Source of the DNA: JBBRLG01 sp038231495
Lineage (GTDB): Bacteria > Planctomycetota > Planctomycetia > Gemmatales > Gemmataceae
Direction of reading: 5' to 3'
Assembly: GCA_038231495.1 (NCBI GenBank)
Contig: JBBRLG010000042.1
Coordinates: 1-22,871 of the forward strand
DNA length: 22,871 nucleotides
Positions 7,339-13,880 of the stretch are shown here, piece by piece (within the stretch, counting starts at the first letter, position 1; each line of letters begins with the position of its first letter). Position numbers and translations under genes: made by a program. The notes under the pieces are model-generated. The model was not told the origin of the DNA, did no database searches, and was given only the letters and a program-made list of their open reading frames with translations.

Positions 7339-9525
7339 TCACTCGATCTTCGGCAACACCGGGATGTGGAAATCCGACTCGAAAACCAGGTGGTGCCTAC
7401 CCGACGTGACCTCGCCGGTGAGCAGGCGCAAGCCGAACGGGTCGTTCGCGTCGGAAGCGATCTCGCAAATCGCCCGGTTCCAGTAAAAGTGATCCGTGAC
7501 GATGATACGCACGCTGTCGCCCATTTTCCAGCGAATGCGGCGGGGGAATTCGTAGTTCCAATCGGGGTCGTAGCGGTGGGCGATGACGTTGCTCGGCCCG
7601 TGCAGGACGCCGTTGACTTCGATCTCGACGGCCAGCGACGGCCCCCGGCTCATCATGTGGGCGCGGGCGCTCTTGTCGAAATCGCCGGTGCGCAACACGA
7701 CCTTGTACTCGTGCTCGCGCGTCACTTTCTCGCCGAAGCGCAACAGTTCCGCCGCCGAGTCCTTGAAGCGGCCGGCGGCATGGGCGGCGAGGTAAGCGTG
7801 GCAAAGGCGTTCCAACTCCTTGATGTCGCCGGCGTGTTCCTGGTACTGGTCGGCCACGGCGCGAAAGTCGTGCTTGTCCCAGTCGGCCTCAACCGTACGG
7901 ACCGCCGTGCGTGCCTCGCCCGCGTATGTGCCGTCGGGGTGGCGTTGCAAATACTGTTGGTATTGCTCGCGGCGTGTGTAGAAGTTGAGCGGCTGCTTCG
8001 CCGAGTAGGCGCGGGCCGCCTCAATGTCGCGCTCGTCGAGTTGCCGCAAATAGAGGTCGCGGTGGCGGCGCACGCGGTCGGCCAGGAGGCTGTCGGCGTG
8101 GTCGCGCAGGAAGCGGTCGGCGTTCGGCACCAGCACGGCCAGGTCGCCTTGCTTTTCCAACCTTTCGAGATCGGCAAAGGCGGCTTCGGCCAGGCGCTCA
8201 CGCGCGGCGTCGCGCCGCGCCTTGAGCCGGTCGCGCACCGCTTGCAAGTCGCCCTGCACGTCGGCGTCGGGGTAGTCGACGTGGAAGCTTTCAAACTGAC
8301 GCCACGTCTCTTCGGGGTGGCCGTCCGGGTCGTCCGCGTGGCGGCGCAACGCGGCCAGACGCTCGCCGCGGCGCTGGTCCGAAATCTGTTGATCCAGCCG
8401 CTGCAAGTGTTCGTGCTCGTCGGCCGCGGCGGACGCGCGCAACAGGTTGCGCGTCGGGTGCCAGGCCTGGTAGGTTGCCCACTGACCGCGCACGGCGGCA
8501 ACGTCGGCAGCGTGATCCGCCTCGAACCGCCGCACGTTCGCCGCCCCGATGGCGTCGTAGGCCCACAGGCCGCACAGCAGGCACGCTACCGCTGCCACGC
8601 CAGCCAGGCCGCGCCGCCGGTAGCGACTGCGAACCCGTTCCCGCAACCGTTGCCGCGACCGCGCCAGGTTGGGAGCGTGCGGGTAACGGCGACCTACACA
8701 CTCCACGCAGCGGCGGACCAGCGATAGATCACTCGCCGCCTCGACCTGTTGCAAGCGCGTCTCGTCCTGGCCCTGAACTGCGTTCGCCAGCCAGGCGAGC
8801 GGCGCGGCCAGGCCGCCGGGTTCCAGTTTGCCGGATGGCGTCAATGGTCCGCCGAGGCTGCTGACGGCGAACGGCGCGTACAGCGGGCAGTGCGTCTTCA
8901 GCGCGTGCCGCGTCATGTTGAAACTGGCGTCGATCAGGCCCGCGAGAGCGTCCCCGTCGGCGTCGGGACCGAGGAAACGCGCGGGCGCGTCCAATCGATC
9001 CGCCTTGGTAAGGAGCAGGGACATGGGTCGGTGCGCGCTGCCTTGGGGGTCGATGGCGAGATAGTCTTCGACCATCTGTTCCACCTCTTGCTGCGCGCGC
9101 AGGCGCTCCTCCGGCGTCGCCGCGGGTGCCGCGTCGAGGCACAGCCAGATCGCGTCGCAGTCCTTGAGGAAAGCGCGGATCGGCTCCTGACGGCCGAGCG
9201 CGACGTGTTCGCCCTGGTAGTCGCGGACGACCAACTCCACACGCCGGCCCTGGTGGTAAAGGTTGAAACGCAGTTCGGTCTCGCCGAGCGTCGCGGGCAG
9301 CGGCATGCCGGCTTCCAGTTGGAGGATTTTTTCCGAGAGGTAGTTCGCGGTGCGCGTGTCGGCGGCGGCGAGGCGCAGCTCCGGCAGCCGACCGCCGACG
9401 GCCTCGCGGTAGAGCATCGTCAGCAGAGTCGTCTTGCCCACGCCGCGCTGGCCGAACAGGCCGACGCGCTGCGGCCGGCACATCCGCCCGGCGAGCGCTT
9501 CCTGCGGACTCGGATTGCGTTTCAT
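7339..9525 (-). CDS. Membrane-anchored P-loop GTPase (TRAFAC-like) with helical-repeat and beta-rich C-terminus
   Basis: A 728-residue protein; the start at 9525 is chosen because GGAGGAG lies five bases before it. GTPase motifs are clear: G1 GQRGVGKT (25-32), G3 DYQG (102-105) and G4 TKAD (173-176), with a possible G5 near VSS (221-223). TKAD rather than NKxD still suits guanine specificity. One transmembrane helix follows at about 307-324 after a very basic stretch (RSRYRRR). The rest is charged and helical, with TPR-like phrases such as YLQRHPDGTYAGEA. The last ~150 residues look beta-rich (YKVVLRTG, GDSVRIIVTDHF), perhaps a C2-like fold. I expect a cytoplasmic GTPase switch fixed to the membrane; which side the long tail faces cannot be told. 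It heads the minus-strand run that also carries the GAP1-like gene. The GTPase call is firm; the role is inferred. Confidence 0.88.
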   Translation of the reverse strand: MKRNPSPQEALAGRMCRPQRVGLFGQRGVGKTTLLTMLYREAVGGRLPELRLAAADTRTANYLSEKILQLEAGMPLPATLGETELRFNLYHQGRRVELVVRDYQGEHVALGRQEPIRAFLKDCDAIWLCLDAAPAATPEERLRAQQEVEQMVEDYLAIDPQGSAHRPMSLLLTKADRLDAPARFLGPDADGDALAGLIDASFNMTRHALKTHCPLYAPFAVSSLGGPLTPSGKLEPGGLAAPLAWLANAVQGQDETRLQQVEAASDLSLVRRCVECVGRRYPHAPNLARSRQRLRERVRSRYRRRGLAGVAAVACLLCGLWAYDAIGAANVRRFEADHAADVAAVRGQWATYQAWHPTRNLLRASAAADEHEHLQRLDQQISDQRRGERLAALRRHADDPDGHPEETWRQFESFHVDYPDADVQGDLQAVRDRLKARRDAARERLAEAAFADLERLEKQGDLAVLVPNADRFLRDHADSLLADRVRRHRDLYLRQLDERDIEAARAYSAKQPLNFYTRREQYQQYLQRHPDGTYAGEARTAVRTVEADWDKHDFRAVADQYQEHAGDIKELERLCHAYLAAHAAGRFKDSAAELLRFGEKVTREHEYKVVLRTGDFDKSARAHMMSRGPSLAVEIEVNGVLHGPSNVIAHRYDPDWNYEFPRRIRWKMGDSVRIIVTDHFYWNRAICEIASDANDPFGLRLLTGEVTSGRHHLVFESDFHIPVLPKIE

Positions 9526-9530
9526 TGCTG

Positions 9531-9537
9531 CTCCTCC
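9531..9537 (-). promoter_or_regulatory. Ribosome binding site deciding the GTPase start
   Basis: GGAGGAG on the minus strand, five bases before the ATG at 9525. It selects this start over an in-frame ATG ten codons upstream (9555), which has no comparable site. Confidence 0.6.
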
Positions 9538-9756
9538 AGGCTCATTTTTCGGCATGGTTCAAACTCGGGTGGCAAAGGAAGTAGCCTGGGTTCCAGGACG
9601 TGGCGCGGCGGCACCTCCTGGGACGAATGCTTTAAGTCTTTGCCCGGCCAGAAGTTCCACCTTGGGAAATTCGTTCGGGGGGGTGTGTGGGTGGGCGAAT
9701 GAAACGAATTCCACGGGTTGCCTCGCGCGGGCCGCTTTTGAACCAGGTCCATTTTT

Positions 9757-9778
9757 CTCCCCTCGCCCCTCGGGGGAG
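9757..9778 (+). repeat. Small GC hairpin in the divergent spacer
   Basis: CTCCCC pairs with GGGGAG around a 10-base loop, preceded by a T-run. It resembles GC-rich palindromic spacers scattered in planctomycete genomes. A terminator or regulator role is not shown. Confidence 0.3.
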
Positions 9779-9870
9779 TAGATGCAATGCCAGGACTCCT
9801 CTTGTGTTTCGCCCCCGTCCGACGACATATTATACCGTGTGTTACGAAACGGAGTTCGTGGAGAGTCGTC

Positions 9871-10755
9871 ATGACGCGCAATCTTTTGCTTATTCTGGGA
9901 GTTGTTGCCTTGATCGCACTGCCGGCGTTGTTTCTGGTCCGCGCCCAGGACACCAAGCCCGAGGCCCGCGTCGAACGCGACCTGGTTTACGGCAAAGGCG
10001 GCGACACCGACCTCAAACTTGACCTGGCGATGCCCAAAGACGGCGACGGCCCGTTCCCCGTCGTGGTCTGCCTGCACGGCGGCGGCTGGACGCGCGGCGA
10101 ACGCGGCGACCTGCGCGCCACCATCGAAAACCTGGCCCGCCGCGGCTACGTCGCCGTGTCGGTCGATTACCGCCTGGCACCCAAGGACCGCTTTCCCGCC
10201 CAGATCGAGGACTGCAAGGCGGCAGTGCGCTGGCTGCGGGCCAATGCCAAAGAATACAAAATCAACCCCGACCGCATCGGCGTCGTCGGCTTCTCGTCGG
10301 GCGCGCATCTCGCCTGCCTGCTCGGCGTCACGCGCAAGGACGACGGCTTTGAAGGCCAGGGCGGCAACGCCGACGAGTCGAGCGCGGTGCAGGCCGTGGT
10401 CAGCTTCTTCGGGCCGACCGACTTGACGCAGGAAGGGTTCGGCAAGGACGTGGAAAAGGAAAACCTGCTGCCGCTGCTGGGCGGCACGCGGGCGGAGAAG
10501 AGGGACGAGTACCGCAAGGCGTCGCCGGTGACTTACGCCGGTAAGCACGCGCCGCCGTTCCTGTTCTTCCACGGCGGCAACGACCACATCGTACCGCTCA
10601 AGCAGTCGGAGTTGTTGGCGGACCGGTTGAAGGAAGCCGGCGTGTCGGCGGAGCTGGTCGCGCTGGAGAAAGAGGGCCACGGCTGGCAGGGGCCGGCGCT
10701 GCTCAAGAGCATCGCCCGGATGATTGATTTCCTGAACATCCACCTCAAGAAATGA
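9871..10755 (+). CDS. Secreted or anchored alpha/beta hydrolase (carboxylesterase/feruloyl-esterase-like)
   Basis: A 294-residue protein. The start is set at MTRNLLLIL, preceded by GGAGAG; residues 4-25 form a hydrophobic signal sequence with a possible cleavage after VRA, so the enzyme probably acts outside the cytoplasm or as a membrane-tethered form. The fold signature is complete: oxyanion motif HGGGW (69-73), nucleophile elbow GFSSG with Ser142, Asp238 in GGNDHIVP and His270 in EGHGW. The DYRLAP phrase at 99-104 is typical of the hormone-sensitive-lipase/BD-FAE group of esterases, which cleave acetyl, feruloyl or other esters on sugars and small molecules. The substrate cannot be told from sequence. 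It diverges from the GTPase and is probably not part of that system. A short coupled frame follows at 10752. Confidence 0.9.
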   Translation: MTRNLLLILGVVALIALPALFLVRAQDTKPEARVERDLVYGKGGDTDLKLDLAMPKDGDGPFPVVVCLHGGGWTRGERGDLRATIENLARRGYVAVSVDYRLAPKDRFPAQIEDCKAAVRWLRANAKEYKINPDRIGVVGFSSGAHLACLLGVTRKDDGFEGQGGNADESSAVQAVVSFFGPTDLTQEGFGKDVEKENLLPLLGGTRAEKRDEYRKASPVTYAGKHAPPFLFFHGGNDHIVPLKQSELLADRLKEAGVSAELVALEKEGHGWQGPALLKSIARMIDFLNIHLKK

Positions 10756-10994
10756 CACTAACATTGCAAGACCGCCCGCACCGGCCGCTTGTCGCCGGGC
10801 GGGCGCGACCCTGGTTTCACGGCGTCCTCTGGCTGACGCTGTTCGGGCTGTTCGTGGTTTGCCACGGCTGCCACGGCGACGAGGACGCCGAACTGAGTGC
10901 CGTCGAACACCGGGAACCGAACCAACCGATCGATGTCGGCGAGGTTGAGGCAGCTACTACCGCTTTTCCTGTGCTTTCGCAAGCACGGCGTTGA
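10752..10994 (+). CDS. Possible small membrane protein coupled to the hydrolase, probably truncated
   Basis: The ATG overlaps the hydrolase TGA (ATGA), hinting at coupling. The 80-residue reading has a basic N-terminus, one hydrophobic stretch (HGVLWLTLFGLFVV), then CHGCHG and an acidic segment. It runs through the start of the kinase-tail remnant on the other strand, so its last dozen residues are probably foreign. It may be the front of a gene cut off when the accessory island formed. No family recognised; it could equally be chance. Confidence 0.28.
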   Translation: MTLTLQDRPHRPLVAGRARPWFHGVLWLTLFGLFVVCHGCHGDEDAELSAVEHREPNQPIDVGEVEAATTAFPVLSQARR

Positions 10995-11090
10995 TGTCCT
11001 GCCACAGTTTGCGCCAGGCGTCGCCCTCCTCCGCGGGCAGCTTTTCCTGGGCGTCCTTGTCCCGCACGCTGGCGCGGTCGGTGGGCAGCC
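10957..11090 (-). pseudogene. Kinase C-terminal tail remnant 1
   Basis: The minus-strand reading SVRDKDAQEKLPAEEGDAWR and on to the stop (KLWQDINAVLAKAQEKR) matches the last ~45 residues of the kinase/TPR protein at 13962 (GVRDKDALEKLPADERDAWR, then KLWQDVAELLKKAGDAK). Nothing upstream of it encodes the rest of a kinase; it joins straight onto the flank of the 85-residue gene copy A. It is therefore a stranded 3' end of a paralogous kinase gene and not a functional protein. Confidence 0.75.
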
Positions 11091-11378
11091 ATGAAAGTGC
11101 CAGTCTGCGCAGGCCATGCCTCAACCGGCCTTTTGGAGCTTGGCGTCGAAAGCTTCGGGCTCGGCGATGCCGAATTGGTCTAACATGAACCGAGCCGTGG
11201 CAAAGTGATATTCCAGCATCAGGTCGTCTTTGGGAAACGGCGGCACCATGATGCTGCAACCCGTGTCTTGATGGTCGTAAACGAGCGCCGGCGGTTCCCC
11301 TTTTATGAGGCGACTGGTGAAACCCAACGACCGCAGCACCTTGTCCAGCTGACCGTACGTGAAATTGGTCCGTCTCAT
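11072..11378 (-). repeat. 307-bp direct repeat, copy A
   Basis: Matches 12908-13214 without gaps at a constant offset of 1836 bases. It covers one 85-residue gene and about 49 bp beyond its stop, and homology ends abruptly at the start codon. The shared 3' flank includes CAACCGGCCTTTTGGAGC-type coding end and GCGCAGGCCATGCC. Recombination between the copies would delete the DUF4365 and DUF433/DUF5615 genes. Confidence 0.85.
11121..11378 (-). CDS. 85-residue protein, copy A (possible toxin-antitoxin component)
   Basis: Starts MRRTNFTYGQLDKVLRSLGF; the ATG overlaps the stop of the DUF4365 gene by four bases (ATGA). The order of elements (short helix with LDKVLRSLGF, strands around LVYDHQDTG and IMVPPFP, then a helix ending in MLDQFGI) is reminiscent of small HicA-like or other dsRBD-fold proteins. 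The similarity is weak and a catalytic histidine cannot be assigned with confidence. Copy B at 12957 is identical over the first 20 and last 24 residues, with 12 differences between (73 of 85 identical). It is probably the partner, either immunity or second subunit, of the coupled DUF4365 protein. Function is inferred from context only. Confidence 0.75.
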   Translation of the reverse strand: MRRTNFTYGQLDKVLRSLGFTSRLIKGEPPALVYDHQDTGCSIMVPPFPKDDLMLEYHFATARFMLDQFGIAEPEAFDAKLQKAG

Positions 11379-11887
11379 GGTCGATCTCCTACTTCCCATC
11401 CGCGGGCTTCCCATTTGATGGCGCGCATTTTCGCGATTGCCTGTCGGTTCACCACTCGTCGCTTCGATACGCGAATCCGCACGGTCTTCGCGCCTTTCTT
11501 CGGCTGTCGAGCGCCATCTTCCCAAAAGTACTGCTGCACGGCAAGCCAATACGCTCGCTTCCGGGATGCGTCGAAAAGAACGAGGAAGACGGGCGCCTTG
11601 TCACGCATCCAGAGGTTGTAATCCCGGACGTCCAAGTCATAAACGTAGTCCGAACCGACGGCTTGGAGTGTTTCCGCCGCCTTGAGTTGAAAATACGCCT
11701 GGTCCGGCTCTACATACCCCTGCTCGTCGAAGGTCCACAACATCAAGTCGTAACCGTAGTCGCTGCCAAGACGCTGTACGGTGTGGCCCTCCTCCAGGAT
11801 GAAGCCTTCCACGTGATGGACGCTCAAATCCGCGATGACATGCGCTCGGGTCCGCCGCTTATGGGGGCCGAAGATTTTGCTTGGCAT
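11375..11887 (-). CDS. DUF4365 protein, predicted PD-(D/E)XK-like nuclease
   Basis: A 170-residue protein with the DUF4365 hallmarks: RTRAHVIADLSVHHVEGFI (12-30), GSDYGYDLMLWTFD (41-54), and YFQLKAAETL (65-74). The acidic DYGYDL followed by QLK fits a PD-(D/E)XK nuclease core with Gln in the third position, so DNA cleavage is plausible but not shown. The C-terminal part is basic (KKGAKTVRIRVSKRR). The start at 11887 has only a weak GGGAC upstream. The stop overlaps the start of the 85-residue gene, giving a two-gene unit. DUF4365 genes turn up in defence and mobile contexts, which suits this island. Family call is firm from the motifs; biochemical role is inferred. Confidence 0.85.
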   Translation of the reverse strand: MPSKIFGPHKRRTRAHVIADLSVHHVEGFILEEGHTVQRLGSDYGYDLMLWTFDEQGYVEPDQAYFQLKAAETLQAVGSDYVYDLDVRDYNLWMRDKAPVFLVLFDASRKRAYWLAVQQYFWEDGARQPKKGAKTVRIRVSKRRVVNRQAIAKMRAIKWEARGWEVGDRP

Positions 11888-12219
11888 GAAGCGTCCCGAC
11901 CGTTTTTGGCTCCGTGTTGGCTGACCTCCATGTTAACCGCTGAACGCTGGTCAAGCAGCGCGAATTGCCGGTGCCCGCAAGCAGGCGGCTACTTCTTTTC
12001 CTGGGTCTTGGCCCGCAACTCCGCCACGTCGGCCCAGAGCTTGCGCCAGGCGTCGCGCTCGTCCGCCGGCAGTTTCTCCAGGGCGTCCTTGTCGCGCACG
12101 CCGGCGAGGTCCGTATCGTTCTGCCAGTGCTACAACGTCTGTTGCAACAGTGCGCGGTCGCCGGGCTTGTCGCAAAGGGAGGGGACGGAGGTCGCGCGTC
12201 TTTTGCCATTGGCCTTTAT
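11888..12219. other. Spacer between DUF4365 and DUF5615 genes
   Basis: Holds the second kinase-tail remnant (11989-12171) and otherwise nothing I can support. Short frames here are shadows of the remnant. It presumably carries the promoter of the DUF4365 unit. Confidence 0.5.
11989..12171 (-). pseudogene. Kinase C-terminal tail remnant 2, with an internal stop
   Basis: Minus-strand reading DKPGDRALLQQTL, stop, then HWQNDTDLAGVRDKDALEKL and on to AKTQEKK and a stop. It aligns with the tail of the intact kinase/TPR protein (DKPKERAAAQETLKHWQED...). The TAG at 12130-12132 replaces a lysine codon, a single-base change from AAG. With no start, no kinase domain and an internal stop, it is a decayed fragment. 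It is closer to the intact gene than remnant 1. Confidence 0.85.
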
Positions 12220-12570
12220 TCAGGGTGTGGCCGAAGGGTTGGGACGGATGACGCGGATGAACCGGTTCGCCAGGTTCGGTACGGCGGTAAGGGCGTCGTG
12301 AATGCGCTGCGCCAAGCCGGGCAGATCGTTGTCAGCGCGCGTGCAAGAAATGATGCCGCCATGCGGCTGGCCGCCCAGGTGCAGACGCTGGAAGTCCCGA
12401 TGATTGTGCGTCAGCACCGCGCGGCCGTCCGCCGTGGCATCGGCAAGCACATCGGGATCGGCTGTGCCACAATGCCCCGCCTCCTGTACGGTGCGTACGT
12501 CGTGTCCCAAGTTACGCAGGATCTGCACCGCGCCCCAAGGGAAGTCCTCGTCGGCGTAGAGGCGTCGCAT
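12220..12570 (-). CDS. DUF5615 PIN-like toxin of a DUF433/DUF5615 pair
   Basis: A 116-residue protein. The N-terminus MRRLYADEDFPWGAVQILRN matches the DUF5615 (Mut7-C-like PIN) pattern, in which the early Asp-Glu (D7, E8) and later acidic residues form the metal site. GHDVRTVQEAG, TADPDVLADAT and VLTHNHRDFQRL follow in the expected order. PIN-fold proteins are ribonucleases, and in this pairing the protein is the likely toxin. It starts five bases after the DUF433 stop, so the antitoxin is made first, the usual order. The C-terminus after residue 95 (ANRFIRVIRP) is also typical. The pair is complete here and looks intact. Cleavage target unknown. Confidence 0.88.
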   Translation of the reverse strand: MRRLYADEDFPWGAVQILRNLGHDVRTVQEAGHCGTADPDVLADATADGRAVLTHNHRDFQRLHLGGQPHGGIISCTRADNDLPGLAQRIHDALTAVPNLANRFIRVIRPNPSATP

Positions 12571-12575
12571 GAGTA

Positions 12576-12827
12576 TCAGGGCTCTTCGTTTAGACGGATC
12601 GCTTCGTCGATCTCGGCGGAATTACGGCGATAATAATCCCAGGCCACGTCCAGATCGTCGGGCGTTAAGCCAACGATGTTTTCCAGGAGGCGCGCCTCGT
12701 CTGCTCCCAGCCTCCGGCTCAAGACCAGCCCCCACACCGTTATGCGGGTGTTGCGAATGCAGGCATCCCCTCCGCAAACGTTTGGCCTTTTTTGAACCCA
12801 GCTTTTTTTGCTTGTTTCCGTCGCCAT
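12576..12827 (-). CDS. DUF433 antitoxin
   Basis: An 83-residue protein; GGAGGTG lies 6 bases before the ATG, so the longer upstream reading is rejected. The DUF433 core is plain: VQKRPNVCGGDACIRNTRIT, then VWGLVLSRRLGADEARLLEN and GLTPDDLDVAWDYYRRN. It is a winged-helix-like DNA-binding fold that serves as antitoxin and autorepressor for DUF5615 or PIN toxins. The start lies 129 bp after the end of the 85-residue gene copy B, with a palindromic element in between. In many homologues the GG(K/D) segment reads NP.GG+P.I+GTRI; here CIRNTRI keeps the pattern. Antitoxin role is well supported by family and by its neighbour. Confidence 0.9.
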   Translation of the reverse strand: MATETSKKSWVQKRPNVCGGDACIRNTRITVWGLVLSRRLGADEARLLENIVGLTPDDLDVAWDYYRRNSAEIDEAIRLNEEP

Positions 12828-12833
12828 GATCCA

Positions 12834-12840
12834 CACCTCC
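12834..12840 (-). promoter_or_regulatory. Ribosome binding site deciding the DUF433 start
   Basis: GGAGGTG, six bases before the ATG at 12827. It rules out a 125-residue version whose first 42 codons would come from the repeat flank and palindrome. Confidence 0.6.
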
Positions 12841-12871
12841 TTTTTCGGTAGTGTCTCAGTTTGGTCGGAGC

Positions 12872-12888
12872 GCGGGCGTCCCGCCCGC
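12872..12888. repeat. GC palindrome of a dispersed planctomycete type
   Basis: GCGGGCG - TCC - CGCCCGC, a perfect 7-bp stem with a 3-base loop, within GGAGCGCGGGCGTCCCGCCC. This wording, which reads as GRDARAP or RASRPP when falsely translated, is familiar to me from intergenic regions of planctomycete genomes. It replaces the kinase-tail flank that copy A of the 307-bp repeat still has. Confidence 0.55.
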
Positions 12889-12907
12889 CGCTGACTTGGT
12901 CCAGAGA

Positions 12908-13214
12908 GCGAGGTCGGTGGGCAGTCATGCCAGTGCCAATCTGCGCAGGCCATGCCTCAACCGGCCTTTTGGAGCTTGGCGTCAAAAGCTTCGGGCTCGG
13001 CGATGCCGAATTGGTCCAGCATAAACCGCGCGTTGACAAAGTGACGCTCCAGCATCAGGTCGTCTTTGGGAAACGGAGGCACCATGATATGGCAGCCCGT
13101 TTCCGGATGGTCATAAACCATGGCGGGCGGGTCTCCTTCCACAAGGCAACTCTTGAAACCCAAGGACCGCAGGACTTTGTCGAGCTGGCCGTAAGTGAAA
13201 TTGGTCCGTCTCAT
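12908..13214 (-). repeat. 307-bp direct repeat, copy B
   Basis: Gap-free match to 11072-11378. At its left end the homology stops and the GC palindrome region begins; at its right end it stops at the start codon of the 85-residue gene. Copies A and B differ mostly in the middle of the gene. Confidence 0.85.
12957..13214 (-). CDS. 85-residue protein, copy B
   Basis: Paralogue of the protein at 11121, identical over residues 1-20 and 62-85. The 12 changes all fall in 21-61, including Tyr57 to Arg, Ser42 to His and Lys26 to Glu. Here it follows a PIN-domain gene by 13 bases, with AGGAA before the ATG, instead of overlapping a DUF4365 gene. It may have been added to the antitoxin/PIN operon as a third gene. 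The charge-changing substitutions in the middle could reflect adaptation to a different partner, which is speculation. No biochemical function can be stated. Confidence 0.75.
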   Translation of the reverse strand: MRRTNFTYGQLDKVLRSLGFKSCLVEGDPPAMVYDHPETGCHIMVPPFPKDDLMLERHFVNARFMLDQFGIAEPEAFDAKLQKAG

Positions 13215-13227
13215 GCACGCGTTCCTG

Positions 13228-13632
13228 TCACTTCAGGAGGATGGTGAAGCCGGCTTGCTCGAAATGATGATCGCCCGTTAGCGCTTCCCTGATACCCTCG
13301 CGCTGCATGACGACAAAGGAGGTGCAGTCGGTGAGTGACCATTCTTTATCGGGACGCTGAGCGTACAGGTCCAACCCTTCCTGGAAAAGCTGCTCGGTGC
13401 AGGGGACAATGGTCACATCCGGATTATTGCGCAGTAAGGTTACCGCCTGGACGGCGACGTTCCGTCGGTGGGCAGGGCTGGCACAACCGTCGGCGAACTC
13501 GGTCAGAACCAAGCCGCTGGTAACGAGGCGACCGGTGTAAGCCTGACTGAACGCCACCGCTTGGCCGTGAGCCGGATCATTGCGATTGCCCAACGCAATG
13601 AAATAGAAGGAGTCCGCGAAAACGGTTTGCAT
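13228..13632 (-). CDS. PIN-domain ribonuclease toxin (VapC-like)
   Basis: A 134-residue PIN protein with the metal-binding acids in place: Asp7 (VFADSFYFIAL), Glu45 (SGLVLTEFAD), Asp102 (WSLTDCTSF) and Asp121 (ALTGDHHFEQAGF). PIN toxins cleave RNA, often tRNA or rRNA, using magnesium. The ATG at 13632 shares one base with the antitoxin TGA (TGATG), so the antitoxin is translated first; a TTG one codon earlier is possible. The length is normal and no catalytic residue is missing, so it should be active when freed. The upstream 80-residue gene is its antitoxin. The downstream 85-residue gene is an unusual third member. Target RNA unknown. Confidence 0.92.
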   Translation of the reverse strand: MQTVFADSFYFIALGNRNDPAHGQAVAFSQAYTGRLVTSGLVLTEFADGCASPAHRRNVAVQAVTLLRNNPDVTIVPCTEQLFQEGLDLYAQRPDKEWSLTDCTSFVVMQREGIREALTGDHHFEQAGFTILLK

Positions 13633-13874
13633 CAACGCTCCTGGCTGTTCCGTTTCGGGGTCCCATGAATGTAATGGTCGTGTTCCGCGGCGAAGTCGGC
13701 AGGCAAATCACTAAGAGTGCCTGCCAACTGGAGCAGCCCAAGAAGGGTCGGCTTTGCCGCAACCGCCGGCGCCGCTGGTTCCGTCACAGTGACTTCCACG
13801 CGCGCCCCTTCCGGCAGAGGCTGATTCCCGTCCACGATGATCGTGCCGTTCACGACCGTACCCAAGAGTGTCAT
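13632..13874 (-). CDS. Antitoxin of the PIN toxin
   Basis: An 80-residue protein. GGAGGGG lies 6 bases before the ATG at 13874, preferred over a TTG 11 codons upstream. The N-terminus (TLLGTVVNGTIIVDGNQPLP, then EGARVEVTV) is the G-V-x-NG-I-V...LPEG-VEV pattern of short beta-rich antitoxins in planctomycetes and cyanobacteria, perhaps swapped-hairpin AbrB-like. The C-terminal half (LLGLLQLAGTLSDLPADFAA, then EHDHYIHG) is the toxin-binding arm commonly seen next to PIN toxins. It should bind and block the toxin and may repress its own promoter in the 87-bp gap before the kinase/TPR gene. Confidence 0.85.
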   Translation of the reverse strand: MTLLGTVVNGTIIVDGNQPLPEGARVEVTVTEPAAPAVAAKPTLLGLLQLAGTLSDLPADFAAEHDHYIHGTPKRNSQER

Positions 13875-13880
13875 GCGTTG

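Larger units (their letters stand above)
9526..9870. promoter_or_regulatory. Divergent intergenic region between GTPase and hydrolase genes
   Basis: These 345 bases separate two diverging genes and should hold both promoters. An AT-rich TATTATA at 9828-9834, 37 bases before the hydrolase ATG, is the best -10 candidate, with no convincing -35. A small hairpin lies at 9757-9778. Frames that cross this region are low complexity and overlap the hydrolase signal peptide, so I do not call a gene here. Confidence 0.45.

Noticed and set aside
7042..8727. 561-codon plus-strand frame opposite the GTPase
   Set aside because: Same shadow effect; the minus strand carries clear GTPase motifs and a ribosome binding site.
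9522..9545. Eight-codon frame (MSLEEQQ, stop) overlapping the GTPase start as ATGA, possible leader peptide
   Set aside because: It has no ribosome binding site of its own and its codons are mostly the GTPase ribosome binding site; too short to support.
9559..10764. 401-codon minus-strand frame opposite the hydrolase
   Set aside because: The plus strand has a complete catalytic triad, signal peptide and ribosome binding site; the minus frame is its shadow.
12740..13039. Frame reading through SGGRDARAPTKLRHY as a protein
   Set aside because: The GRDARAP wording comes from a dispersed palindrome; the frame overlaps the DUF433 and 85-residue genes in the wrong register.
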